DNA from: Wujia chipingensis
Lineage (GTDB): Bacteria; Bacillota; Clostridia; Lachnospirales; Lachnospiraceae
Assembly (NCBI RefSeq): GCF_014337155.1
Contig: NZ_CP060632.1
Span: forward strand, 1,433,001 to 1,497,000
Direction: 5' to 3'
DNA: 64,000 bases
Each line of letters opens with the position of its first letter. The stretch's first letter is position 1. This document shows positions 43,775 through 52,908 of the stretch, piece after piece. A program made the translations under genes and the position numbers. A model generated the notes under the pieces. The model had not been told where the DNA came from, made no database searches, and worked only from the letters and a program-made list of their open reading frames with translations.

Positions 43775-45295
43775 CTATTTTCTGTAATATGCATCAAACA
43801 CCTGTCTGGCAACCCATGCACCTGTCACACCAGTCACGTTGGACTGTTCAGTAATTGCGCAGACGACAATGTCCGGATCATCCGGATCAGAAAAGCCGAC
43901 AAACCAGGAATTGCAGTTTCCTTCGTTGTCAAATTCTGCTGTACCAGTCTTTCCGGCAACCGAGTAAGAAAGTCCGGAAAAATACCCGGAACCGGTACCA
44001 TATTCACAGACACCTTTCATATAGTCCGTCAGGATGTTTGCTTCATCTGCGGTCATCAGTGTGCCTGCTTCCTTAGAACGAAATGTCTTTACCTTGGCAC
44101 CATCGTCGTTTTCAATCGAGTCGATCGTGTACGGCTTCATCAGGACGCCGTCGTTTGCAATCGCGGACATGATCATCGCATTGTGAAGCGGCGTGATCTT
44201 CGTATCGCCCTGTCCGATCACTGTCTGTGGAATCGCATCGTCCGGCGAGTCCGCTGTAATCCGAAACTGTGATGAGTTATAGGTGCCATCGTATGGTAAA
44301 TCTTTGTTAAACAACAGCTCTTCGGCTGTGGAACGATAGGAACCTTTATCTAAAGTCTCTCCGATTGTTGCAAAGCTGACGTTGCACGAATAAGCAAGTG
44401 CATCTGCTAACGACAGATCACCGTGTGCCTTGTTGTTGCTGCATCGGATTCCGACGCCGGAGAAGATGGAATTGCCATCACAGTGGAACTGATAGCTGTT
44501 GTAGGTTGTTGGATTTTCACGCATGAATTCCAGCAGGGATACCACCTTGAAGGTGGACCCCGGTGCATAGAGTCCCTGTGTTGCACGATTTAACAGAATC
44601 GTACTCTCCGATCCCTCCTCCGTCTGCAGATAGCTCCAGACATTTTCAATATCGTTTGGATCATAGTCTGGTTTTGATACCATACATAAAATCTTTCCGG
44701 TGGATGGCTCGATTGCAATCACGGCACCCTTACAGCTTCCGAGTGCATTGTACGCGGCTGCCTGAAGATCATAATTTACGGTCGTGATAACATTGTCGCC
44801 ACGGTTTTTCTCCTCTTTTAATTCGCGGTAAACACGTTCAAAGATGTTGATGTGCGACCGTAGCATATAGAAATTTCCGGCAAGCTCCAGTCCTGCTTTT
44901 CCGTATTCATCATAGCCAACCAGATGGGAAAACATGTTGCTGTACGGATAAGAACGGTTCGTATTTCCAGCCTCGTCCGTTTCGCTTGTCGCAATCACAA
45001 CACCATCACTCGTGATGATATCGCCCCGTTCTACCGTCTTGGCAAAGGAATCCTGCCGGACATTCCGGGAGTTTGCAATCACAGTTTCAGCCTTGAACTG
45101 CATGAAATAGATCACATACGCAATCATGCCGACAAACACTGTCACCATCAGATAGGTGATTACAACGATCGGACGATTCTTGATCTTGTTCTTTTTAATT
45201 CGTTGTTTTTCTTTCGCGATCAGTTCTTCTTCCGGTGTTAACGGCTGACTCCTGTTCGCGGAGCTTCTGTCTTGCTTTTTCTTTTTCTCTTTCAT
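43775..45295 (-). CDS. Class B penicillin-binding protein, PbpA/FtsI-like
   Basis: 506 residues. A basic, Lys-rich N-terminus precedes a membrane helix (about 43-65), a short pedestal and the transpeptidase domain with STFK (in YAPGSTFKVV), SCN (in AYSCNVSF) and KTGTAE. It cross-links peptidoglycan and probably pairs with the SEDS protein encoded just upstream. Its first 101 bp overlap the end of that gene; GAGG lies 9 nt before this ATG and no better start exists before the membrane helix. Whether it serves division or sporulation is not decided by sequence. Confidence 0.9.
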   Translation of the reverse strand: MKEKKKKQDRSSANRSQPLTPEEELIAKEKQRIKKNKIKNRPIVVITYLMVTVFVGMIAYVIYFMQFKAETVIANSRNVRQDSFAKTVERGDIITSDGVVIATSETDEAGNTNRSYPYSNMFSHLVGYDEYGKAGLELAGNFYMLRSHINIFERVYRELKEEKNRGDNVITTVNYDLQAAAYNALGSCKGAVIAIEPSTGKILCMVSKPDYDPNDIENVWSYLQTEEGSESTILLNRATQGLYAPGSTFKVVSLLEFMRENPTTYNSYQFHCDGNSIFSGVGIRCSNNKAHGDLSLADALAYSCNVSFATIGETLDKGSYRSTAEELLFNKDLPYDGTYNSSQFRITADSPDDAIPQTVIGQGDTKITPLHNAMIMSAIANDGVLMKPYTIDSIENDDGAKVKTFRSKEAGTLMTADEANILTDYMKGVCEYGTGSGYFSGLSYSVAGKTGTAEFDNEGNCNSWFVGFSDPDDPDIVVCAITEQSNVTGVTGAWVARQVFDAYYRK

Positions 45296-46625
45296 ACTTC
45301 ACTGCCTCACTACTACTTATTACATATACCCCCTGCACAATCGCAAATATAATGAGGGTACTTAATACCGAACTGACACCATAACTGACTAGTGGAAGTG
45401 TCACACCTGTGGAAGGAATGAATTTTGTCACACCACCGAGATTTAAGAAGCACTGCACAATATAGATGCTTGAAAATCCAAGTGCGACATATTTATAAAA
45501 TGGCTCCTTACATTTCATTGCCACATTGGCAAAGGAAAGGAAGATGCTCACGATTACAAGGATCATTGCAAGTCCGAAGATTACACCCAGTTCCTCGCAG
45601 ATTGCTGAAAAGATAAAATCGCTTTCGCTGACCGGAATACTTCCAGCCGCTCCCTGTGTCAGTCCAGAACCTGCATATCCGCCCGTTCCGATTGCGAAAA
45701 GCGACTGGGACAGCTGATAACCGCCTCCGTCGATATCTGCAAACGGATTTTGCCATGCATGGACTCGCACCATAACATGCTGGAACAGCGAATTTTTAAA
45801 CAGTGCATAGCCTAGCATGACGGCACCTGCACCAAGCGAGATTCCACCGACCAGAAAAACTGGACGGGAAGTTGCAACATACACCATCAAAACATAGGTT
45901 ATGTAGAAGATCACTGCCGCACCTAAGTCTTTCTCTAACACAAGCACACCCATAAATGCTGCGGAGATCAGCGCATTTACAAAAAGCTCTTTGAACGTGC
46001 TTGCCTTTACAAGCATGGATGCTACAAAGAATACAAATAATATCTTTACAAACTCCATTGGCTGTACGGACAGATGCCCGAGGTTGATCCAGTTTCTCGA
46101 ACCGTATTTCTCACTTCCGAGCCCCGGAATAAATACTGTGAGCAGGAACAACAGACCAATCACGCCATACAACACGCCGCAATCCTTCATCTTCTTCCAT
46201 TTCAACATGATATATGGAATAAATGCAGTTATGATCAGACCGACGGTGGCAAAGATGAACTGCTTCACGGCCAAGTTAAAATTCAGACGCGTAAGCATAA
46301 TATAGCCGATTAACAGCAAAAACGATGCATTGTTTGTCAGCAATCTGGACGAATCCTTGTAGATGCTGTGGTAAAGCACCATATACAAGATGGCGACAAA
46401 AATCTGTGCCACATAAAAGATCAGGATCTTCAACTGCCCCAGCCGCAGATACAGGATCAGGTAACATAAGAAATGGATTACAAATACATATCCGATTTGT
46501 TTGTTTAGTTTTTTACGCTTCTGCTCTTCGTTTTTCGATGATAGCACCGAAAAACATTTGACGGTATAAAGTACCATGAAAAGCAAAACGAGATACTTTG
46601 ATACTTCACAAATAATGTTGATCAT
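45195..46625 (-). CDS. SEDS-family FtsW/RodA/SpoVE protein
   Basis: 476 residues with about ten to twelve hydrophobic helices. Conserved SEDS loops include SRNWINLGHLSVQPMEFVK, EKDLGAAVIF and STGVTLPLVSYGVSS. The C-terminal tail is long, cytoplasmic and charged (Lys/Arg/Glu-rich, about 430-476), and it is this tail that overlaps the pbpA start. It would polymerise glycan strands with PbpA as partner. Its ATG overlaps the U32 peptidase stop (TAATG). Confidence 0.92.
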   Translation of the reverse strand: MINIICEVSKYLVLLFMVLYTVKCFSVLSSKNEEQKRKKLNKQIGYVFVIHFLCYLILYLRLGQLKILIFYVAQIFVAILYMVLYHSIYKDSSRLLTNNASFLLLIGYIMLTRLNFNLAVKQFIFATVGLIITAFIPYIMLKWKKMKDCGVLYGVIGLLFLLTVFIPGLGSEKYGSRNWINLGHLSVQPMEFVKILFVFFVASMLVKASTFKELFVNALISAAFMGVLVLEKDLGAAVIFYITYVLMVYVATSRPVFLVGGISLGAGAVMLGYALFKNSLFQHVMVRVHAWQNPFADIDGGGYQLSQSLFAIGTGGYAGSGLTQGAAGSIPVSESDFIFSAICEELGVIFGLAMILVIVSIFLSFANVAMKCKEPFYKYVALGFSSIYIVQCFLNLGGVTKFIPSTGVTLPLVSYGVSSVLSTLIIFAIVQGVYVISSSEAVKYEREKEKARQKLREQESAVNTGRRTDRERKTTN

Positions 46626-49003
46626 TACAATACACCTCGATATAAATGTCCGCCTGTTTTTTCATAGGAATCATAGGACTTTCCAGATAATATCTGCAGA
46701 ATCCTACGAACCTGTTGCTCGTTTTCGATTGTAAAACGAACCAGATATCCCCGGGGATGCAGTCTGGAAAAAGCAGGCTCTTTATATTTATCCAATATAG
46801 AATAAGGAACCTTGTTGTAGATGATATTATAGCAGTCATCACAGTTGGTTCTTGCAAAAAAACGATTCCCCATCTCGTCAGTCACGGTCAGGGTAACCGG
46901 CTCTTTTTTGCAGCCGTATTTTGTCTTTTGCAGGCAATTCGCAGTCAGCATAACCGGTTGATACTCATATAATGTGAGACAAAGCGGTTCGCCTGCAAGT
47001 GCGTCAAGCTCCTCTAGCTTTAACTCCCGCGGCGTCAGAAATGAAATGTCTGTGTCCGCAAAAAATCGCCGGATAAATGCATGCGCCAGACGATTGTAGC
47101 AATAAAGGCTGGCATCACATAAAATCACGCAGTCTTCTGGCAACTTCTGACTGGCAAGAATTGCCAGTGCATCTATATTTCTAATATATATACCACGGAT
47201 TCCGGATTCTTGCAAATCGACGCAGAACCGGTCATGAATTACAGGCGGCAGCTCCGCGTATAGCCGGATGGAATCCGGGATCATATTCCTGCACTGGTTG
47301 TATAGCGCAAGCGGCATTGTGATACCTGTCACCGGGGACTCCACATGTGGAAGTTCTTCTAAGATGATACGCAGCTGTTCTTGTGTTACAGCACTAAAGA
47401 TCATCTGCTCCTGCTTCGAACTCTGGGTGTCAGATGCATTCGCAGGGGACTTTGTAATCATAGATTCATACACGGTATCCCACGACAGCTGTTTTCCGGC
47501 GACACGTGTATGTGCCTTAGCAATCTCCGCTTCTAAGGCTGCAAGCAATGCACGGCGGAGCTTCTTTAACACACCATTTGGCAGGAACGCGCAGGTATCC
47601 AGATTACAGGTAAACGATGCTAATTCGTATTCCGTATTGCCAAGCTGTGCCAATGGCTTTTTGACTGTCTCTATTGTGGTTTCTCCTTGCTTGCTTTTCT
47701 CCACGAGCATATCCGTACAGGTTGCAGTGTAAGTCTGGTTATCAAGCTCACAGGTTACAATCGCGGTCAGCGGAGCTCCGATTCGGGCTGTAACAGAGAC
47801 AGAAATCGGAAGCTTCTTATAAGAGTTAATATAATCATCCTGCACATGTTGTAAGATCTTCGGGCATTTGGTACGGTAGACGGTCTGCTCTTTCTGCAGA
47901 AGCTTGGTCTTCGGACAGTTCAAAGTCAGATGCTGTCCGGGAGTTCCGTCCTTTGAGGATGTAATCTCCACCGCTTCGCCGTTTTTTGTCGTCAGCTCCA
48001 ACACATCCTGCCGGTATACGGCTTCTGATAGACGGAGTGTGATCGTTCCCTTTTCAACACGCTCCAAACTTCCGATTGCCACACCCTGATTGTTCGGGCG
48101 ATCCTTTGATATCATTTCCGCACCATTGTGGTGGAAGAAATATCCGTCCGAGAATCCACCACGGTTATAGATATTGGCAAGCTCAAAGGTGAGTGCCTCT
48201 GCTTTTTTCGGGTCAAATTTACCATGCAGACAATCATCTACGATCGTTCGGTAAGCGTGCACCGTCGATGCAACGTAGTAAGCATTTTTCATCCGGCCTT
48301 CGATCTTTAGCGAATCAATCCCGGCATCCATCAACTTCGGGATCAGCGACAGGGCGCACATATCTTTCATGGATAACAGATAGCTTTTGTCATAGCATTT
48401 CCGGCATGGCTGTGCGCAACGTCCCCGGTTGCCGCTTCTGCCCCCCGCAAGGGAGCTCATCAGACACTGGCCGCTGTAAGAGTAACACATCGCACCATGC
48501 ACAAATGTCTCGACCTCGATATCGACATGCTCTTTGATCGCACGGATTTCAGCTAGAGACATTTCGCGCGCGGTCACAACACGGGTGGCACCCTGCTGTT
48601 TCATAAATTCTGCGCCATACCGGGATGTAATATTCATTTGTGTACTGCAATGGATTGCGATATCGGGAAATTGTTCCCGGACATAAGAAAAAACGCCAAG
48701 ATCCTGAATGATCAGAGCGTCGCCGCCAATCTCGTAAAATGGCTGAATGTATTCATATAATGCGGGAAGCTCCTCCTGCTTCAACAGGGTGTTGACGGTC
48801 AGATAGACCTTCACCCCATGTAGATGCGCGTAGGTGACAGCTTGCTTTATCGTTTCTTCGTCGAAATTCGTCGCATATGCTCTTGCACCAAAAGAATTGC
48901 CGCCAATATAGCAGGCATCTGCGCCTGCATGTACAGCGGCAATTAAAATATCGTAGTCACCACAAGGTGCGAGTACTTCAATTTTGGAATGTTTGTTATT
49001 CAT
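46625..49003 (-). CDS. U32 family peptidase-like protein
   Basis: 792 residues. The N-terminal U32 domain has EVLAPCGDYDILIAAVHAGAD and the cysteine-rich GRCAQPCRKCY with SLKIEGRMKN, a region that holds an iron-sulfur or zinc site in the family. A long C-terminal part (about 380-792) resembles the DUF3656-type collagenase extension. Relatives include RlhA, which is involved in 23S rRNA hydroxylation, so protease activity is not assured. It lies between zapA and the SEDS gene. Confidence 0.88.
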   Translation of the reverse strand: MNNKHSKIEVLAPCGDYDILIAAVHAGADACYIGGNSFGARAYATNFDEETIKQAVTYAHLHGVKVYLTVNTLLKQEELPALYEYIQPFYEIGGDALIIQDLGVFSYVREQFPDIAIHCSTQMNITSRYGAEFMKQQGATRVVTAREMSLAEIRAIKEHVDIEVETFVHGAMCYSYSGQCLMSSLAGGRSGNRGRCAQPCRKCYDKSYLLSMKDMCALSLIPKLMDAGIDSLKIEGRMKNAYYVASTVHAYRTIVDDCLHGKFDPKKAEALTFELANIYNRGGFSDGYFFHHNGAEMISKDRPNNQGVAIGSLERVEKGTITLRLSEAVYRQDVLELTTKNGEAVEITSSKDGTPGQHLTLNCPKTKLLQKEQTVYRTKCPKILQHVQDDYINSYKKLPISVSVTARIGAPLTAIVTCELDNQTYTATCTDMLVEKSKQGETTIETVKKPLAQLGNTEYELASFTCNLDTCAFLPNGVLKKLRRALLAALEAEIAKAHTRVAGKQLSWDTVYESMITKSPANASDTQSSKQEQMIFSAVTQEQLRIILEELPHVESPVTGITMPLALYNQCRNMIPDSIRLYAELPPVIHDRFCVDLQESGIRGIYIRNIDALAILASQKLPEDCVILCDASLYCYNRLAHAFIRRFFADTDISFLTPRELKLEELDALAGEPLCLTLYEYQPVMLTANCLQKTKYGCKKEPVTLTVTDEMGNRFFARTNCDDCYNIIYNKVPYSILDKYKEPAFSRLHPRGYLVRFTIENEQQVRRILQILSGKSYDSYEKTGGHLYRGVL

Positions 49004-49400
49004 TGCGGTTTTTCTCTGCCTCTAACTGAATAATCTTTCTTTGTAATGCATTGATCTGCTCTTTGTATTCCTCAATCATACGTGCAGAGCTTTCCAGCTT
49101 GATCTGGGACTCGATTACCTCGTGACGCAGATCATACAACTGCTGCTCTTTGTTGCTGTCCTCAGTTACCATAGAATCCGCCTGATTCTTTGCTTTGAAA
49201 TAATCATCTGCGATATTCAAAGCAAGCAGGATTCCCTGATATTCGGTATTCATCCGACGATACTGATCGGAAGTCTTGCATTCTGCAATCTTGCCGTTGA
49301 TATAAGTCGCAACATTTTGAAGATAATCTTCCCCTTCATATCCGCTTAATGTATATACTTTCCCATTGATTACTACCGGGATATCTACTTTGTTTGCCAT
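48996..49400 (-). CDS. zapA: Cell division protein ZapA
   Basis: 134 residues. An N-terminal beta-alpha domain (VVINGKVYTLSGYEGEDYLQNVATYI) and a long C-terminal coiled coil (about 75-132) give the ZapA layout; it bundles FtsZ filaments. It overlaps the U32 gene by 8 bp and follows ruvB by 18 bp. AAAGGAG precedes the ATG. Confidence 0.9.
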   Translation of the reverse strand: MANKVDIPVVINGKVYTLSGYEGEDYLQNVATYINGKIAECKTSDQYRRMNTEYQGILLALNIADDYFKAKNQADSMVTEDSNKEQQLYDLRHEVIESQIKLESSARMIEEYKEQINALQRKIIQLEAEKNRNE

Positions 49401-49418
49401 AATACAAAATCTCCTTTG

Positions 49419-50417
49419 TTATTCTATCAGATTTTCCAATCCAAAATGTCTGTAGCAATGTTCCGTAACAATTCTACCACGCGGAGTCCGATTTATAAAG
49501 CCATTTTTTATTAAATATGGTTCATATACCTCTTCCAGTGTGCCGGAATCTTCACCGATGGCTGCTGCTAAGGTATCCAGACCAACCGGTCCACCACCAA
49601 ATTTGTGGATCATCGTCTCTAAGATATTGCGGTCGGTATTATCCAGTCCCATAGAGTCTACCTCCAGACGATCCAGCGCGGTTTTTGCAACATCGTAATC
49701 AATCGCACCGTCACCTTCTACCTGCGCAAAATCACGTACCCGCTTCAACAGACGGTTGGCAAGCCGCGGCGTACCACGGGAACGCTTGGCAATCTCCAAC
49801 GCCCCCTCGTCGTCAATGCTGACACCAAGCACGGCCGCAGACCGGAGAATGATCTGCATCAGCTCGGTTACATTGTAGAATTCCAGCCGATTGACAACGC
49901 CGAACCGGTCACGTAGCGGAGCGGTCAGCATTCCAGCGCGTGTGGTTGCACCAACCAGTGTGAATTTTGGAAGATCCAGGCGGATTGAACGGGCACCAGC
50001 ACCTTTGCCGATCACAATATCAATTGCAAAATCTTCCATCGCTGGGTACAATACCTCTTCCACCTGCTTATTTAGCCGGTGAATCTCGTCAATAAATAAA
50101 ACATCATTTTCGGACAGATTGTTTAAGATTGCAGCCAGATCGCCCGGTTTATCAATCGCCGGACCGGATGTGATCTTCAGATTGACTCCCATCTCAGTCG
50201 CTACAATCGATGCCAGTGTCGTTTTACCGAGTCCCGGAGGGCCATACAACAGCACATGATCGAGCGGCTCGCCACGTTTTTTTGCAGCTTCGATGAAGAC
50301 ACGAAGATTCTTCTTTGCCTTCTCCTGTCCGATATACTCAGACAGATGACTTGGTCGCAGTCCCTGTTCGATTTTATCATCTTCCGGAATAATATCCGCT
50401 TGAATGATTCGTTCCAT
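49419..50417 (-). CDS. ruvB: Holliday junction branch-migration ATPase RuvB
   Basis: 332 residues from the ATG at 50417, with GGAGAAAAAG before it; a TTG at 50429 also opens the frame. AAA+ motor: Walker [12 protein letters not shown], Walker B FIDEIHRL, the RuvB arginine finger region, and a winged helix at the C-terminus ([18 protein letters not shown]). It works with RuvA, encoded 15 bp upstream. Confidence 0.97.
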   Translation of the reverse strand: MERIIQADIIPEDDKIEQGLRPSHLSEYIGQEKAKKNLRVFIEAAKKRGEPLDHVLLYGPPGLGKTTLASIVATEMGVNLKITSGPAIDKPGDLAAILNNLSENDVLFIDEIHRLNKQVEEVLYPAMEDFAIDIVIGKGAGARSIRLDLPKFTLVGATTRAGMLTAPLRDRFGVVNRLEFYNVTELMQIILRSAAVLGVSIDDEGALEIAKRSRGTPRLANRLLKRVRDFAQVEGDGAIDYDVAKTALDRLEVDSMGLDNTDRNILETMIHKFGGGPVGLDTLAAAIGEDSGTLEEVYEPYLIKNGFINRTPRGRIVTEHCYRHFGLENLIE

Positions 50418-50432
50418 CTTTTTCTCCAATGT

Positions 50433-51029
50433 CTAAATAATATGCTTTAATGCAGCCTTTAATAATTGTTCTACGGTCATGGATTCGCTGTCCGGAACCT
50501 TCTTGATTGCGCGCAAAGCTTCCACGTTGGAATAGCCAAGACTGCTCAATGCCATCGCTGTCTCGGATACAATATCCTCCGGTGCAGATGTTGCTGGAGA
50601 AGCCTCATCGTATTCTCCCAGTACATCTTCCAGATGAAATTTGTCACGTAATTCAATAACTAATCGCTGGGCTGTTTTCGGACCGATTCCGTTTGCTTTC
50701 GCAATCGCCTTATAATCATCCGATAACACAGCCATGCGCAGTTCATCGACCGACAGGCATGACAGGATAGAAAGCGCACTTTTCGGTCCCACTCCGCTGA
50801 TATTGATCAGCATACGGAACACAGACCGTTCCTCTTTGGTCAGAAATCCAAACAGACTCATATCATCTTCCCGCACATTTAAATGGGTGTAGATCGTTGC
50901 CTGTTGATTTTTTGTCAATCTGGCAGAATCCTGTGAGGATGTAAATACAGAAAATCCGATTCCACCGGTTTCTACGATGATCTCATCGGTTCCAATCTCG
51001 GTTACCGTTCCTTTGATATATGCAAACAT
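50433..51029 (-). CDS. ruvA: Holliday junction DNA helicase subunit RuvA
   Basis: 198 residues: an N-terminal OB fold (MFAYIKGTVTEIG), two helix-hairpin-helix motifs (INISGVGPKSALSIL, KANGIGPKTAQRLV) and a C-terminal RuvB-binding domain after an acidic linker (about 135-150). It binds four-way junctions. A strong terminator-like hairpin ends just upstream of its ribosome site, so expression may depend on read-through from divIVA2. Confidence 0.96.
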   Translation of the reverse strand: MFAYIKGTVTEIGTDEIIVETGGIGFSVFTSSQDSARLTKNQQATIYTHLNVREDDMSLFGFLTKEERSVFRMLINISGVGPKSALSILSCLSVDELRMAVLSDDYKAIAKANGIGPKTAQRLVIELRDKFHLEDVLGEYDEASPATSAPEDIVSETAMALSSLGYSNVEALRAIKKVPDSESMTVEQLLKAALKHII

Positions 51030-51041
51030 AATGTTCTCCTG

Positions 51042-51079
51042 TCAAAAAATAAGGAGTTGTCGTTGTTACGACAACTCCG
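51042..51079 (-). terminator. Terminator or attenuator between divIVA2 and ruvA
   Basis: A perfect 11-bp stem GGAGTTGTCGT/ACGACAACTCC (51053-51063 with 51068-51078, 4-nt loop) is followed on the minus strand by TTATTTTTT. It ends about 12 nt before the ruvA ATG. Confidence 0.85.
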
Positions 51080-51092
51080 ATCTGGCTTAATC

Positions 51093-51668
51093 TTATAAGA
51101 ATTCGAAGCCTTCGTCCTCTTCTTCGCCATCTCCGATCATCATGCGATCTGGTTTTCTTGCATCTTCGATTTCCCCAACAAAGATCTCATCGTCATCATC
51201 GTTGCTTGTTGCAGCGGTATGTACATCCTCGTCTGCTTTCTTGAAGAACTTGGATGATGCAGACTCTTTCGCTGGTTCTGGCTCAACCTTTGGTGCTTCT
51301 GCCTTTGGCTTTGCGGAGCTCTCAAGCTTCTCGCTCTGAGCCTTTGCCTTTGCAATAATATCAGCGGCAGTTGCTTCAGCATTCTTGATGATCTGGTCTG
51401 CACGCTTCTTTGCCTCTACACTTTCTCCGGCATCAGTTGATACATTTTCTGCCTGCTGCAGCTTGTTCTCCAGTTCAAATAATTTCAGTCTGGTATCTTC
51501 CATTGCCTTTGTGAGTTTATCAAATTTGTCCTTTGTTTCCTCATAATCTTTGGAAAGGTCGCTGTACGCTCTGAATACAGTGTCTTTAAAGCTGTCAACA
51601 TCTGCGGCTTTGTAACCGAATAAGCCCTTTTTAAAAGCTGTTGATCTAATATCGTCTGGTCGTAACAT
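51093..51668 (-). CDS. Second DivIVA-family protein
   Basis: 191 residues from the ATG at 51668, which has GGAGGAG before it; the frame also opens seven codons upstream. The N-terminal DivIVA-like segment (MLRPDDIRSTAFKKGLFGYK) is followed by a coiled coil (to about 115), a Lys/Pro/Ala linker and an acidic tail ending GDGEEEDEGFEFL. The tail nearly repeats the end of the long DivIVA at 1317-2516. It heads the ruvAB-zapA-SEDS-PBP gene run. It may resemble GpsB or a DivIVA paralogue that directs wall synthesis. Confidence 0.85.
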   Translation of the reverse strand: MLRPDDIRSTAFKKGLFGYKAADVDSFKDTVFRAYSDLSKDYEETKDKFDKLTKAMEDTRLKLFELENKLQQAENVSTDAGESVEAKKRADQIIKNAEATAADIIAKAKAQSEKLESSAKPKAEAPKVEPEPAKESASSKFFKKADEDVHTAATSNDDDDEIFVGEIEDARKPDRMMIGDGEEEDEGFEFL

Positions 51669-51701
51669 TCTATCTCCTCCGTACATCATACTTTAGCTAA
51701 A

Positions 51702-51729
51702 ATTATAACATATTGACCAAAAATTACAA
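51702..51729 (-). promoter_or_regulatory. divIVA2 promoter
   Basis: Minus strand: TTGTAA (51724-51729), 16 bp, TATAAT (51702-51707). Confidence 0.65.
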
Positions 51730-51736
51730 GCATTTC

Positions 51737-51764
51737 TTTACTTCTATGGTATTTATGCTATAAT
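51737..51764 (+). promoter_or_regulatory. Promoter of the RNase H-like gene
   Basis: Plus strand: TTTACT (51737-51742), 16 bp, TATAAT (51759-51764), with TG one base before the -10. It lies back to back with the divIVA2 promoter. Confidence 0.6.
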
Positions 51765-51814
51765 TTAAACCAATTTAGACGAATTTATCGGACGATATCG
51801 GAAAGGAGGCACCT

Positions 51815-52882
51815 ATGGAAAAAGTTGTAAATGAGGCTCATCGCAGTAAATTTCAGACATTGGAACAGTTTTATACATCGGAAGATCTGCTTGTTTTTGA
51901 TATTGAAACGACCGGATTTACAGCCGAACATACTGCCTTATATCTGATCGGCTGTGCTTACTATAAAAACCGTCAGTGGAATATATGCCAGTGGTTTAAT
52001 CAGGATGGCAGATCCGAAGCGGATATTTTAGAGCAGTTTCTTTCCTTTGCGATGAATTATAAATATGTGATTACCTATAATGGAGATGGATTTGATATTC
52101 CGTATATCACAAAAAAGGCAAAGGCTTATGGGATGGAAAATACACTCGCCCATATGGAAAGCATTGATATTTATAAGCAGATCCGTTTTTTAAAAGATGT
52201 GCTGCACATGGAAAATATGAAACAGAAAAGCGTGGAACGGTTTCTTGGTATCCATCGGTTAGATAAATATTCCGGCGGTGATCTGATTAAGGTCTATCAG
52301 GAATATGTAAAGCTTCCGGTAAAGACAAACAAGCAGTTGTTGTTACAGCACAATTACGAGGATCTCGAAGGACTTCTGGACTGCACAAGCATGCTTGCTT
52401 ACTGTAAATTCAAAGCTGGCTGTCTGCTCGTCCGCAAGATGTCTGTGCGGCAGAACCGGTTACTTTTCTCTTTGGAGCTGGAATACCAGCTTCCAAAACG
52501 ATTGACGATCGGATTGAATGATATCATCATCACTGGATTCCAGAAGGAAGCAACGATTAATGCCCCGATCTATACAGAGGAATTGAAGTTCTTCTTTGAT
52601 AATTACAGGGATTACTACTATCTTCCGGCAGAGGATATGGCGGTTCACAAAAGTGTGGCAAGCTATGTGGATAAAAACTACCGGGAACCGGCGAAGAAGG
52701 AAACCTGTTATCTGCGTAAAAAAGGATATTTCATCTCCCAGATTGATGATGGAATTTTATCTGGCTACAAACGGGATTATGAAGACAAAGAATCTTTTAT
52801 TGAACTGACGGATTCGTTCCTGCAGGACTTAGATCTTTTGCACGCATATGCACGACATATAATAAGGCTGGCGCTCTCTTAA
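51815..52882 (+). CDS. RNase H-like exonuclease domain protein (YprB-like)
   Basis: 355 residues. The N-terminal half carries a DEDD-type exonuclease site: FDIETTG (Asp/Glu), YNGDGFDIPYI (Asp) and HNYEDLEGL (Asp). The C-terminal half is not recognised. YprB-type proteins share this ribonuclease H-like fold; the substrate is unknown. AAGGAGG precedes the ATG. It is one of three plus-strand genes in the window. The stop codon lies in the loop of the terminator hairpin. Confidence 0.82.
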   Translation: MEKVVNEAHRSKFQTLEQFYTSEDLLVFDIETTGFTAEHTALYLIGCAYYKNRQWNICQWFNQDGRSEADILEQFLSFAMNYKYVITYNGDGFDIPYITKKAKAYGMENTLAHMESIDIYKQIRFLKDVLHMENMKQKSVERFLGIHRLDKYSGGDLIKVYQEYVKLPVKTNKQLLLQHNYEDLEGLLDCTSMLAYCKFKAGCLLVRKMSVRQNRLLFSLELEYQLPKRLTIGLNDIIITGFQKEATINAPIYTEELKFFFDNYRDYYYLPAEDMAVHKSVASYVDKNYREPAKKETCYLRKKGYFISQIDDGILSGYKRDYEDKESFIELTDSFLQDLDLLHAYARHIIRLALS

Positions 52883-52900
52883 AGCGTCAGCCCTTTTCTT
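52866..52900 (+). terminator. Terminator overlapping the RNase H-like stop codon
   Basis: Stem GGCTGGCGCT/AGCGTCAGCC (52866-52875 with 52883-52892, one G-U), then CTTTTCTTT. The TAA stop at 52880-52882 is in the loop. Confidence 0.8.
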
Positions 52901-52908
52901 TAATATAT

